The notes under the pieces are model-generated. The model was not told the origin of the DNA. It saw only the letters and a program-made list of their open reading frames with translations, and did not search any database. From assembly GCA_013330915.1 (NCBI GenBank), contig DUHK01000149.1, forward strand, positions 1 through 20,609: a stretch of 20,609 nt of DNA. Reading direction: 5' to 3'. This document shows, one piece after another, positions 1 to 6,006 of this stretch; within the stretch, counting starts at the first letter, position 1, and every line of letters begins with the position of its first letter. Source of the DNA: Methanosphaera sp. GTDB lineage: Archaea; Methanobacteriota; Methanobacteria; Methanobacteriales; Methanobacteriaceae. The position numbers and the translations under genes were made by a program.

Positions 1-111
1 AGATAATGCAACACCAAATGACATGATAAACAATCCGAAAACGAGTATTGCATAATTTTTCAGCAATTGCTTCCAATTAATTAACTTTGTATCTGAATTA
101 TTCTTATTCAT
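1..111 (-). CDS. Membrane protein N-terminus, YczE/YyaS/YitT-like (partial)
   Basis: The ATG is read from 111 down to 109, and the frame stays open to the left edge of the window, giving 37 residues. The first ~19 residues are polar (MNKNNSDTKLINWKQLLKNY). A hydrophobic segment then begins, ending GLFIMSFGVALS. A short charged N-terminus followed by a GLF-x-FGVALS helix resembles the first helix of YczE/YyaS/YitT-type multi-pass membrane proteins, but 37 residues are too few to prove this. There is no clear Shine-Dalgarno sequence before the ATG. The gene follows the methyltransferase on the same strand after 74 bp of AT-rich DNA and may have its own promoter. The rest lies outside the window. 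Confidence 0.5.
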   Translation of the reverse strand, partial: MNKNNSDTKLINWKQLLKNYAILVFGLFIMSFGVALS

Positions 112-185
112 GTTATCTAATAATTACTTTTGTCTCTTAAAATATTAAAAAATAATCATTTTATGTCAAATTATGTATTTTTGAA

Positions 186-857
186 CTATTTTTGTCCTGC
201 AATGACAAAATACCTGTAATATTTATAGTACACGTCAACGTTTCTGTATCCTATCCTGTTATACCATTGAATTGTATCTGTTAGTCTGGATGGTTTATCC
301 AGCAGTCGTCTTTTTCTTAAGGTTTCTTTTTCATCCTCTGGCATGTCCTGCATGTTAAGGTGTGTGGAATCCTTTTCTTTGAATATCTGTTCGGTTTCTT
401 GTGTCTGTCCACATACCTGGTCCGCATTTACAAACAGACCTCCCTCATTGAGGATATCATAAATTCTCTTGTACAACAACTTTTTTTCATCATCAGTTAA
501 ATGGTGAATGGAAAGTGAAGATACCACCAGATCATATTTTTCATCAAAATCATATGTAAGATAATCTGCCTCTATGTACCTGAAGTTCTTGTGGGCAAAC
601 TTTTTTCTTGCCTCATTTAGCATCTGCCCTGACATGTCAAGCAATGTTATCTGTGAGTCCGGATGTTGCTGATGCAAAAGTTGTGTCAATATTCCCGTTC
701 CAGCCCCCAGATCCAGTATCTTTGGATTTTCATAACCCTCTGTTAATTCTATAAGAGTATTATAGTACAGGTCCATGTTTGGTATTGCCTGTTTTCTGTA
801 TTTGTCATAATCATCTGATGCCCTGTTGAATGCATCCAGAACCTCCTTGTTTTCCAT
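186..857 (-). CDS. Class I SAM-dependent methyltransferase
   Basis: This is a 223-residue protein of the Rossmann-fold methyltransferase superfamily. Motif I, ILDLGAGTG, lies at about residues 47-55 and binds S-adenosylmethionine. The following LLDMSG (~72-77) supplies the acidic residue of motif II, and the DLVVSSLSIHHL segment (~109-120) is the typical motif IV region of Methyltransf_25/UbiE-like enzymes. The N-terminal 'AFNRASDDYDKYRKQAIP' is also typical of this group. The substrate cannot be read from sequence. AGGAAGTG lies about 5 nt before the ATG. The gene starts 14 bp after the stop of the pilin-like gene upstream, so the two are probably co-transcribed. Whether the enzyme acts on those membrane proteins or is an unrelated small-molecule methyltransferase is unknown. 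The family call is firm; the function is open. Confidence 0.88.
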   Translation of the reverse strand: MENKEVLDAFNRASDDYDKYRKQAIPNMDLYYNTLIELTEGYENPKILDLGAGTGILTQLLHQQHPDSQITLLDMSGQMLNEARKKFAHKNFRYIEADYLTYDFDEKYDLVVSSLSIHHLTDDEKKLLYKRIYDILNEGGLFVNADQVCGQTQETEQIFKEKDSTHLNMQDMPEDEKETLRKRRLLDKPSRLTDTIQWYNRIGYRNVDVYYKYYRYFVIAGQK

Positions 858-871
858 ACTTTTTCACTTCC

Positions 872-1699
872 TTAAACTGCAATTATTAACTTCAACACAT
901 AAATTTCAGGTTTTATAACCGATTCAATGAATCTTTCCCTATTGTTGGCATCACGTACCAGATATGTGTTATTTGTATCTGATTTGGTGTGTACATGTAT
1001 CGTCTGGTTATCGTTTTTTATCAACTGCATTATTTGACTGTTAATACATGTCTTTTGTGTTTGTCCCGTGATGTTATCAGAGTACGTGTTGGATAATATG
1101 TACTCAATATTTGAATCTGATAGTAGATAATATTTTGTATTTGAGAGTGTGTTTTCATTAACGTTTATTGTGATGCAACTCCATTTATCATCATGTTCAT
1201 ATGGACATGATTCATTGTTTTTAAGAAATGTGCTCTTTAGCTTGTAATCTATAATAACTGTCCTGTTTTTTGCCCTGATTTGCTTTCTGTTGTTGAAAGT
1301 ACCCCTTTGTGCGATTACTTCCCTTTTATTAGGATTATTTTTTGGATATAACATCAGGACGTAACTGACACCATCAGGAAAGTGATTTTCCAACAGTTGT
1401 GGACTGTCCTTTAATCTCATTATCTTATCATAGTCCAACATGTCGGTTTTTGTCTGTTTCAGGCCTATGGTTTCTATTTTGTTGGTGTTTATTTTTTCCC
1501 AGTTTTCTGGTTTTCCACTAGTCTTTGTGAGTGTTAAAAGATTATCTTCAAGTAACTTGTTTAGCTGCCTGTTGTTTATACCTGTAACCTGGTAGTCGTT
1601 TATTGTTTCTGTTGCATATATTATTACTGATAGAATAATTACAGATAATAATATGTAAAAGAGTATTTCAGTAATTATTATTTGTCCCTTGTCGTTCAT
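872..1699 (-). CDS. Membrane-anchored protein with pilin-like N-terminus (unknown function)
   Basis: This 275-residue protein starts MNDKGQIIITEI and continues into one long hydrophobic helix (about residues 7-28). The rest is soluble and polar. The short N-terminus with K-G-Q before a hydrophobic helix, and a glutamate near the start of the helix, resembles archaeal class III (type IV pilin) signal sequences of the QxSxEF type. Here the glutamate sits one residue later than in that motif, so cleavage by an archaeal prepilin peptidase is only inferred. The remaining ~245 residues contain three cysteines (two in an ESCPYEHDDKWSC stretch and one in KTC) and no domain I recognise. The start codon overlaps the stop of the preceding gene in an ATGA tetranucleotide (1696-1699), which indicates translational coupling. 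The next gene downstream is the methyltransferase. The gene looks intact; function unknown. Confidence 0.75.
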   Translation of the reverse strand: MNDKGQIIITEILFYILLSVIILSVIIYATETINDYQVTGINNRQLNKLLEDNLLTLTKTSGKPENWEKINTNKIETIGLKQTKTDMLDYDKIMRLKDSPQLLENHFPDGVSYVLMLYPKNNPNKREVIAQRGTFNNRKQIRAKNRTVIIDYKLKSTFLKNNESCPYEHDDKWSCITINVNENTLSNTKYYLLSDSNIEYILSNTYSDNITGQTQKTCINSQIMQLIKNDNQTIHVHTKSDTNNTYLVRDANNRERFIESVIKPEIYVLKLIIAV

Positions 1700-2628
1700 A
1701 ATCCGTACTTTTTCTTGTGTCCATTATCAAGGTATATTCCCGTATTGTTGTTTATTGTTATTATGTTTCCCGTGTATTGGTTGTTTCTGTCATTTAGCAG
1801 CACATGATCTATTGATACTGGTGCCGCGTCAAAGATCTTTGTGGGCAGTATGAAGGTTTCAAGTCCCTGATGATTGCAGCTGGAACTGTTTTCCAGACGA
1901 CATAAAAGACACATTCCATCGTGACTATCATGATAATTATGGTTGTTTAAACAGAACATCATACTTTGATTGGTGTTTCCATGTTGTATATAATTATTTA
2001 TTGGACATTCCCTTATAATTATGTGTTGTTTAACATTGACATATACATCATCCGTATCAGAAACAACATATTCCGATAGTTTATTTTTGTAGTCAACATA
2101 ACCCTCCCTGAAAATTGCACCGGTTTTTAGTGTAGGTAATGGATCATATACAGGATAATTTTTGTCCGTTATTTCCACCAATTTCCTTTGATTTTTAATT
2201 ATACTGATTTTATTATCCTTTGTTGAAATCTGCAGTGAATATTCTATTTCTATTTTAAATGGATCCGTAGCAGGATTTAATTCATCTATTTTACAGTGCA
2301 TGTTATAATCATTATCCATTGCGAGTGTATATTCGTCAATTTTGCTTTGTATATGTTTTTTTATCTCATCACTTGTTGTCTTTGATCTGTTGGATGTTAC
2401 TATTTCATGAGTTATGTTATGCAGAGATTCTTTTGTTATGGTTATGATTATCTCCTCAAAATCCGAGCAGATACTTTTTATCTTGTCTGATTGCAGTTTA
2501 TCAAGCGTGCTGTTTACATCGTGAGAGTGCTGGTCTATCACAACTATTAAAAGTAGAAGTACAGGAATCAACATTACCAGCAACAATATGCTTGTTATGT
2601 ATGCATTTTCATCTTTAATAATTTTCAT
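1696..2628 (-). CDS. Membrane-anchored cysteine-containing protein, partner of the pilin-like gene (unknown function)
   Basis: This 310-residue protein has a short charged N-terminus (MKIIKDENAY) and a single strongly hydrophobic segment at about residues 11-32. A helical polar region follows (~35-110), and the C-terminal half contains several cysteines, including CLLC and nearby Cys/His residues (about 205-255) that could bind metal or form disulfides. The architecture, a short N-terminus with one TM helix and an extracytoplasmic body, resembles pilin-like or pseudopilin-like surface proteins, but the class III cleavage motif is weaker than in its partner. It is the first gene of a bicistron: its TGA overlaps the ATG of the next gene. 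No Shine-Dalgarno sequence precedes its ATG, and a TATA-like element at 2661-2670 would give a leader of only about 12 nt. I do not recognise the family. Confidence 0.72.
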   Translation of the reverse strand: MKIIKDENAYITSILLLVMLIPVLLLLIVVIDQHSHDVNSTLDKLQSDKIKSICSDFEEIIITITKESLHNITHEIVTSNRSKTTSDEIKKHIQSKIDEYTLAMDNDYNMHCKIDELNPATDPFKIEIEYSLQISTKDNKISIIKNQRKLVEITDKNYPVYDPLPTLKTGAIFREGYVDYKNKLSEYVVSDTDDVYVNVKQHIIIRECPINNYIQHGNTNQSMMFCLNNHNYHDSHDGMCLLCRLENSSSCNHQGLETFILPTKIFDAAPVSIDHVLLNDRNNQYTGNIITINNNTGIYLDNGHKKKYGL

Positions 2629-2660
2629 AATATAGTTATTACTATTATTATCATTTGTTG

Positions 2661-2670
2661 GATATATAAT
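2661..2670 (-). promoter_or_regulatory. Candidate TATA element for the pilin-like bicistron
   Basis: Read on the minus strand this is ATTATATATC, centred about 37 nt before the ATG at 2628. Archaeal transcription usually starts ~25 nt downstream of the TATA box, which would leave a leader of about 12 nt without a ribosome-binding site. The surrounding A/T tracts (2678-2700) may also serve as the T-rich termination region of the gene ending at 2714. AT-rich context makes chance matches likely. Confidence 0.35.
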
Positions 2671-2713
2671 TTTGTAATATATAAAAAAGAGATAAAAAAA
2701 GATTTGAGAGGAA

Positions 2714-3052
2714 TTAATCGATTATTTCATATGAGGTCACAATTGCTTCTATTTTATACTTGTCGGAATAATATTTGTCATCCCCTGTCATGATATCCAT
2801 TATGACTCTCATGTTTCCATCATCCAAAAATGACAATAGCCTGGATTGGAAGTTACTCCACTGTTCTTGAACTTCACTATCATTGTATGTTCTGCTGATT
2901 GCCGATAGGTCCTGGGACCATTTGCCTTCATTGTGATATTCAAGTACCTCGGAAACTGGAAAATTCTTTACCGTAATTCTTATGGACACCGAAATAACAT
3001 CCTCATTTGACAATTTATCTTTGATAGAATAATGAACTATTTTATCCACCAT
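2714..3052 (-). CDS. Small conserved-looking protein of unknown function
   Basis: The frame is open from 3124, but I place the start at 3052. The ATG there (MVDKIVHYSIKD) is preceded by GGAGGTGTT, an excellent Shine-Dalgarno at the right spacing, and the 24 upstream codons encode a sequence unlike the rest. The product is 112 residues, soluble, acidic, with alternating strand-like segments (VISVSIRITVKNF; NMRVIMDIMTG; YKIEAIVTSYEI) and a central helix (EVQEQWSNFQSRLLSFL). There are no TM segments and no recognised motif. It is transcribed alone on the minus strand from the AT-rich region 3053-3460. No function can be assigned. Confidence 0.7.
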   Translation of the reverse strand: MVDKIVHYSIKDKLSNEDVISVSIRITVKNFPVSEVLEYHNEGKWSQDLSAISRTYNDSEVQEQWSNFQSRLLSFLDDGNMRVIMDIMTGDDKYYSDKYKIEAIVTSYEIID

Positions 3053-3124
3053 AACACCTCCATAACATTTGAAAACTAAATAATGATATGATTTTTTAAA
3101 GTTATATAGATTATTCTTATCCAA

Positions 3125-3460
3125 ATAAATGATTGTGAGTATGATAATACTTAAATCAATGATTTTATTATTTAAACATCTCTTTTTTCTACTGTTACCA
3201 AAAGTACATAAGCCAGTACAAAAAGATGATTTAAGTAATGAATATATTCAATAATCATATGAAAAATTATTTCTTTAGATATTTTATTATAAGATAAGAT
3301 TACTATTTACTTATCAATAAGTATTAAAAAATTTTATTAGGAACAAATAATATATCCAACTTAATCCATAAAATAATTAATAATAAATAGAGGTTAAGTA
3401 AATATATTAATTAAGAATAACTTTATAATTTATATTTATAATTTTACGGAGGAAATTTAT
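3125..3460. other. AT-rich intergenic region between divergent genes
   Basis: About 336 bases with no convincing coding frame. The region is dominated by A/T runs and holds the promoters of the minus-strand unknown gene and the plus-strand DUF35 gene. For the latter, the element AAATATATTA (3400-3409) would give a leader of about 30 nt containing the GGAGGAAAT ribosome-binding site at 3448-3456. The nearer TATA-like stretches (3421-3440) lie too close to that site to be the functional box. I see no stable RNA, long repeat or hairpin. Confidence 0.5.
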
Positions 3461-3859
3461 ATGAGTGATATTATCAAAGGATGGCGTCATAACGACCAAA
3501 GATATAATTTAATAGGAACCAAATGTAACAAATGCAATGAAACATTTTTCCCAAAAAAAGTTGTTTGTCCAAATTGTAGAAGCCATGGTGAAATAGAAGA
3601 CCTCCAATTTAAAGGAACCGGTAAAATATACACTTATTCTATAATTCATGCAGCAACAGATGAATTCAAAAACAACTCACCTTATGCTGTTGGAATAATT
3701 GAATTAGATGAAGGTGCAAAAATAACTGCACAAATAGTCGACTGTGATCTAGACGAACTAAACATAGGAGACGAAGTGGAAGTAGTATTTAGAAAAATCC
3801 GTGAAGAAGGTAAAGATGGTGTAATATCCTACGGATATAAATTCAAACTCAAAGAATAA
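3461..3859 (+). CDS. DUF35 Zn-ribbon / OB-fold protein (acyl-CoA-binding scaffold type)
   Basis: This 132-residue protein has the two-part architecture of the DUF35 family. A rubredoxin-like zinc ribbon has cysteines C22, C25, C36 and C39 (CNKC and CPNC). An OB-fold follows (about residues 48-130) with the typical GTGKIYTYSIIHAATDEF and PYAVGIIELDEGAKITAQIVD segments. In archaea a DUF35 protein bridges acetoacetyl-CoA thiolase and HMG-CoA synthase, channelling the intermediate in the first steps of mevalonate and hence lipid synthesis. In many archaea the three genes are adjacent; here neither partner gene flanks it. A strong GGAGG site precedes the ATG. The family is certain. The link to mevalonate synthesis is inferred from the family, since other DUF35 proteins serve other thiolases. 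Confidence 0.88.
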   Translation: MSDIIKGWRHNDQRYNLIGTKCNKCNETFFPKKVVCPNCRSHGEIEDLQFKGTGKIYTYSIIHAATDEFKNNSPYAVGIIELDEGAKITAQIVDCDLDELNIGDEVEVVFRKIREEGKDGVISYGYKFKLKE

Positions 3860-3962
3860 CCACCACAACACTATTGATTGACACGGCAGTAAATTACCAT
3901 ACAACAAAGAAGTAGTAAGGGCACTTGAAATTATTACAGACAGAGTTAACCCTCACTTATAA
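3856..3962 (+). pseudogene. Remnant resembling sirohydrochlorin chelatase CfbA/CbiX (short, frameshifted)
   Basis: Between the DUF35 stop and thiL, the frame starting at 3882 encodes HGSKLPYNKEVV followed by RALEIITDRVNPHL and a TAA at 3960-3962. HGS-(R/K)-LPYNKE is the hallmark N-terminal active-site motif of the small CbiX/CfbA chelatases, which insert Ni or Co into sirohydrochlorin in the coenzyme F430 and cobalamin pathways. Upstream, a TGA interrupts this frame, but the +1 frame reads TTTTLLI up to 3879; adding one G near 3880 would restore LLIGHGSK, as in intact proteins. The real family is over 120 residues, so the middle of the gene would be missing. The tail may be the former C-terminus. 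There is no usable start codon. It could be coincidence, but the motif match is long. Confidence 0.42.
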
Positions 3963-3998
3963 AAATAATAATTCACTCACCCCCATAAAACCATTTTT

Positions 3999-4008
3999 TT
4001 ATATATAC
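3999..4008 (+). promoter_or_regulatory. TATA box of thiL, suggesting a leaderless transcript
   Basis: TTATATATAC centred near 4003 lies about 27 nt before the thiL ATG at 4031, which matches the distance from an archaeal TATA box to the transcription start. No Shine-Dalgarno sequence precedes the ATG (the upstream bases are TAATAAAGATAATAAC). Together this predicts a leaderless or nearly leaderless mRNA. Confidence 0.5.
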
Positions 4009-4030
4009 TTTTTTTAATAAAGATAATAAC

Positions 4031-5038
4031 ATGAAAGATAAGTTAATATCAGAACTTGGAGAAAAGAAGCTAATCCAAATACTTCTTGAAAAAAGAGACT
4101 CCATGGTGGATGATGCTGATAAAAAGGTAAAGAACAGCTACCATGACGACGCGGCATTAATAAACAATTCTTCAAAATACACGGTCATATCTACGGATAT
4201 GCTAATACAACATTCTCATTTTCCAAAAACCATGACTCCATATCAGATGGGAGAAAAGATAGTGACCGTGAATGTCAGTGACATACTAGCAATGAATGCA
4301 ACACCAACATCAATCCTGGTTTCAATGGGTCTTCCACCAGAAATGAAACTGGAGGAATATGAAAGATTAACCGATGGAATACTGGACAAGTGCCGTGAAT
4401 ATGAAATAACACTGATAGGTGGGGATCTCAATCAAAACACGGAAATAATACTCTCAGGTACAAGTGTGGGACACGTTGATGACAAGGTAAAACTCCAGAC
4501 TGATATTAAAGAAAACGACCTGATAGCAATTACAGGAGAACTTGGAGGTCCTGCTGCTGCACTAGATTTGATATACAATAAATCCGACATTTGTGAGGAT
4601 GAAAAAATAAATGTTATCAAAAGCTTACTTGAACCTGATCTACCAATAAAACAGGCAGGAATGCTTAGAAAATATCCTGATTTGACAACCAGTATCACAG
4701 ACATAACTGACGGATTGGCCGTTGAACTGGGACATTTACATGATAAAAACAGTAGCATAGGTTTTGAAATAAACTATGATATGATTCCCTACAACAAAAC
4801 AATAGAAAAGGTAGCTAAAATTAATAATAAGGAATTAACAGAATATCTATTGCATTTTGGTGAAGAATTTGAGCTGTTACTAACTCTTGATGAAAAGGAA
4901 TTCCACAAACATGAAGATGAACTGGAAAATTTACATATAATCGGCAAATGTAACAATTCAGGTAAAATCACCCTGATTAAGGATGGTATCCGAGAAAGTA
5001 TTGCCAATAGAGGTTATGAACATTTAAAGGATGATTAG
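4031..5038 (+). CDS. thiL: Thiamine-monophosphate kinase
   Basis: This 335-residue protein belongs to the PurM/ThiL ATPase superfamily. It phosphorylates thiamine monophosphate to the active cofactor thiamine diphosphate using ATP. The N-terminal LGEKKLI (~9-15), the Mg/ATP-binding DDAAL (39-43), STDM (54-57), GGDL (130-133), the glycine-rich GELGGPAAAL (~169-178), ITDITDGL (222-229) and GEEFELL (277-283) follow the order seen in ThiL. Length is normal for the family and no key motif is missing. The gene probably starts a two-gene transcript, since its TAG is immediately followed by the ATG of the radical SAM gene. It appears to be transcribed without a leader. Confidence 0.92.
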   Translation: MKDKLISELGEKKLIQILLEKRDSMVDDADKKVKNSYHDDAALINNSSKYTVISTDMLIQHSHFPKTMTPYQMGEKIVTVNVSDILAMNATPTSILVSMGLPPEMKLEEYERLTDGILDKCREYEITLIGGDLNQNTEIILSGTSVGHVDDKVKLQTDIKENDLIAITGELGGPAAALDLIYNKSDICEDEKINVIKSLLEPDLPIKQAGMLRKYPDLTTSITDITDGLAVELGHLHDKNSSIGFEINYDMIPYNKTIEKVAKINNKELTEYLLHFGEEFELLLTLDEKEFHKHEDELENLHIIGKCNNSGKITLIKDGIRESIANRGYEHLKDD

Positions 5039-5983
5039 ATGAACAGATGTCAAGTATGTCCAAACAACTGCCTGTTGAAAAACAGCATATGTGGACGAAA
5101 ACAGGATATTGATGAAAACATTGTGGAAACAACTGCAATAGCCGTGGATCCAATAGAAAAAAAGCCGTTGTATCATTTCATGCCAGGCACTAAAACACTT
5201 TCTGTTGGAACATTGGGCTGTAATCTTAGATGCATGCATTGTCAAAACCATAGCATAGCACAGCCTGAAAATCCTTCACTTGTTCCGATTAGAAAAATAA
5301 ATCCACAGTCAATAGTGGACATGGCTCTTGACAATGAACTCGAAAGCATTTCATGGACTTATAACGAGCCCACCATTTATCCGGAATGGATAATAAATAC
5401 GGCAAAAATAGCACAGAAAAATGATATAAGAACAATACTTGTAAGTAATGGATATAGCTCAAAGAAAACCTTGAATGAACTGGCAGGTTATGTTGATGCT
5501 GTAAACATTGATTTGAAAAGTAGTGAGGAAAGCTTTTATATTGACGTTTGTGGTGGAAAAATAGAACCTGTACTGAAGAGCATTGAATTCTATCATGAAA
5601 ACTCCATACATACCGAAGTTACAACACTATTAATACCGGACTACAACGATGATGATGAAAATGTTTCAAATATTGTTAATTTCATTAAAAGTCTCTCCAA
5701 AAAGATGGTTCTGCATTTTTCGGCCTTCTATCCACAGTTTAAGTTAATGCATCTTCCTCCTGAAAGTGATGAGATTGTTTTAAATGCTTGTATGATAGCC
5801 AGAAGGTTGGGATTGAGAAACGTGTACCCTGGTAACACATACCCATCAAGTATGGACAACACATACTGCAGTGAATGTGGTCAAATTCTGGTAGAAAGAG
5901 AGTACTATGAAACAAAGAGTTACATTACAGGTGACTGTAAATGTCCTGGGTGTAAAAAAAGAGTGGAAGAAATGATAATTTAA
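5039..5983 (+). CDS. amrS: AmmeMemoRadiSam-type radical SAM enzyme (PflA-like)
   Basis: This 314-residue protein has the radical SAM motif CNLRCMHC, whose C61, C65 and C68 bind the 4Fe-4S cluster that cleaves SAM. The preceding YHFMPGTKTLSVGTLGC and following QNHSIAQPE are characteristic of the AmrS group, related to pyruvate formate-lyase activating enzymes. There is an N-terminal cysteine cluster (C4, C7, C11, C18). A C-terminal cysteine-rich segment (YCSECG near 276-281; GDCKCPGC near 298-305) could hold a further metal or Fe-S centre. In the known system AmrS occurs with the AMMECR1 and Memo proteins, but these genes are not adjacent here. Its reaction has not been settled as far as I know. 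Its ATG directly abuts the thiL stop, so translation is coupled to thiL. Confidence 0.87.
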   Translation: MNRCQVCPNNCLLKNSICGRKQDIDENIVETTAIAVDPIEKKPLYHFMPGTKTLSVGTLGCNLRCMHCQNHSIAQPENPSLVPIRKINPQSIVDMALDNELESISWTYNEPTIYPEWIINTAKIAQKNDIRTILVSNGYSSKKTLNELAGYVDAVNIDLKSSEESFYIDVCGGKIEPVLKSIEFYHENSIHTEVTTLLIPDYNDDDENVSNIVNFIKSLSKKMVLHFSAFYPQFKLMHLPPESDEIVLNACMIARRLGLRNVYPGNTYPSSMDNTYCSECGQILVEREYYETKSYITGDCKCPGCKKRVEEMII

Positions 5984-5985
5984 AG

Positions 5986-6006
5986 GGAGTATCATTAGAA
6001 TACTCC
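5986..6006. terminator. Hairpin shared by two convergent gene ends
   Basis: GGAGTAT (5986-5992) pairs with ATACTCC (6000-6006) around a 7-nt loop. The hairpin begins 3 bases after the amrS stop and includes the stop and last codons of the DUF2207 gene coming from the right. Only 11 bp separate the two genes, so this symmetric element may end or stabilise both transcripts. It has no T-run of its own. Confidence 0.45.

Noticed and set aside
4243..5251. Minus-strand open frames opposite thiL and amrS
   Set aside because: The sequences are serine/isoleucine-rich products of antisense codons; the sense frames contain the conserved motifs.
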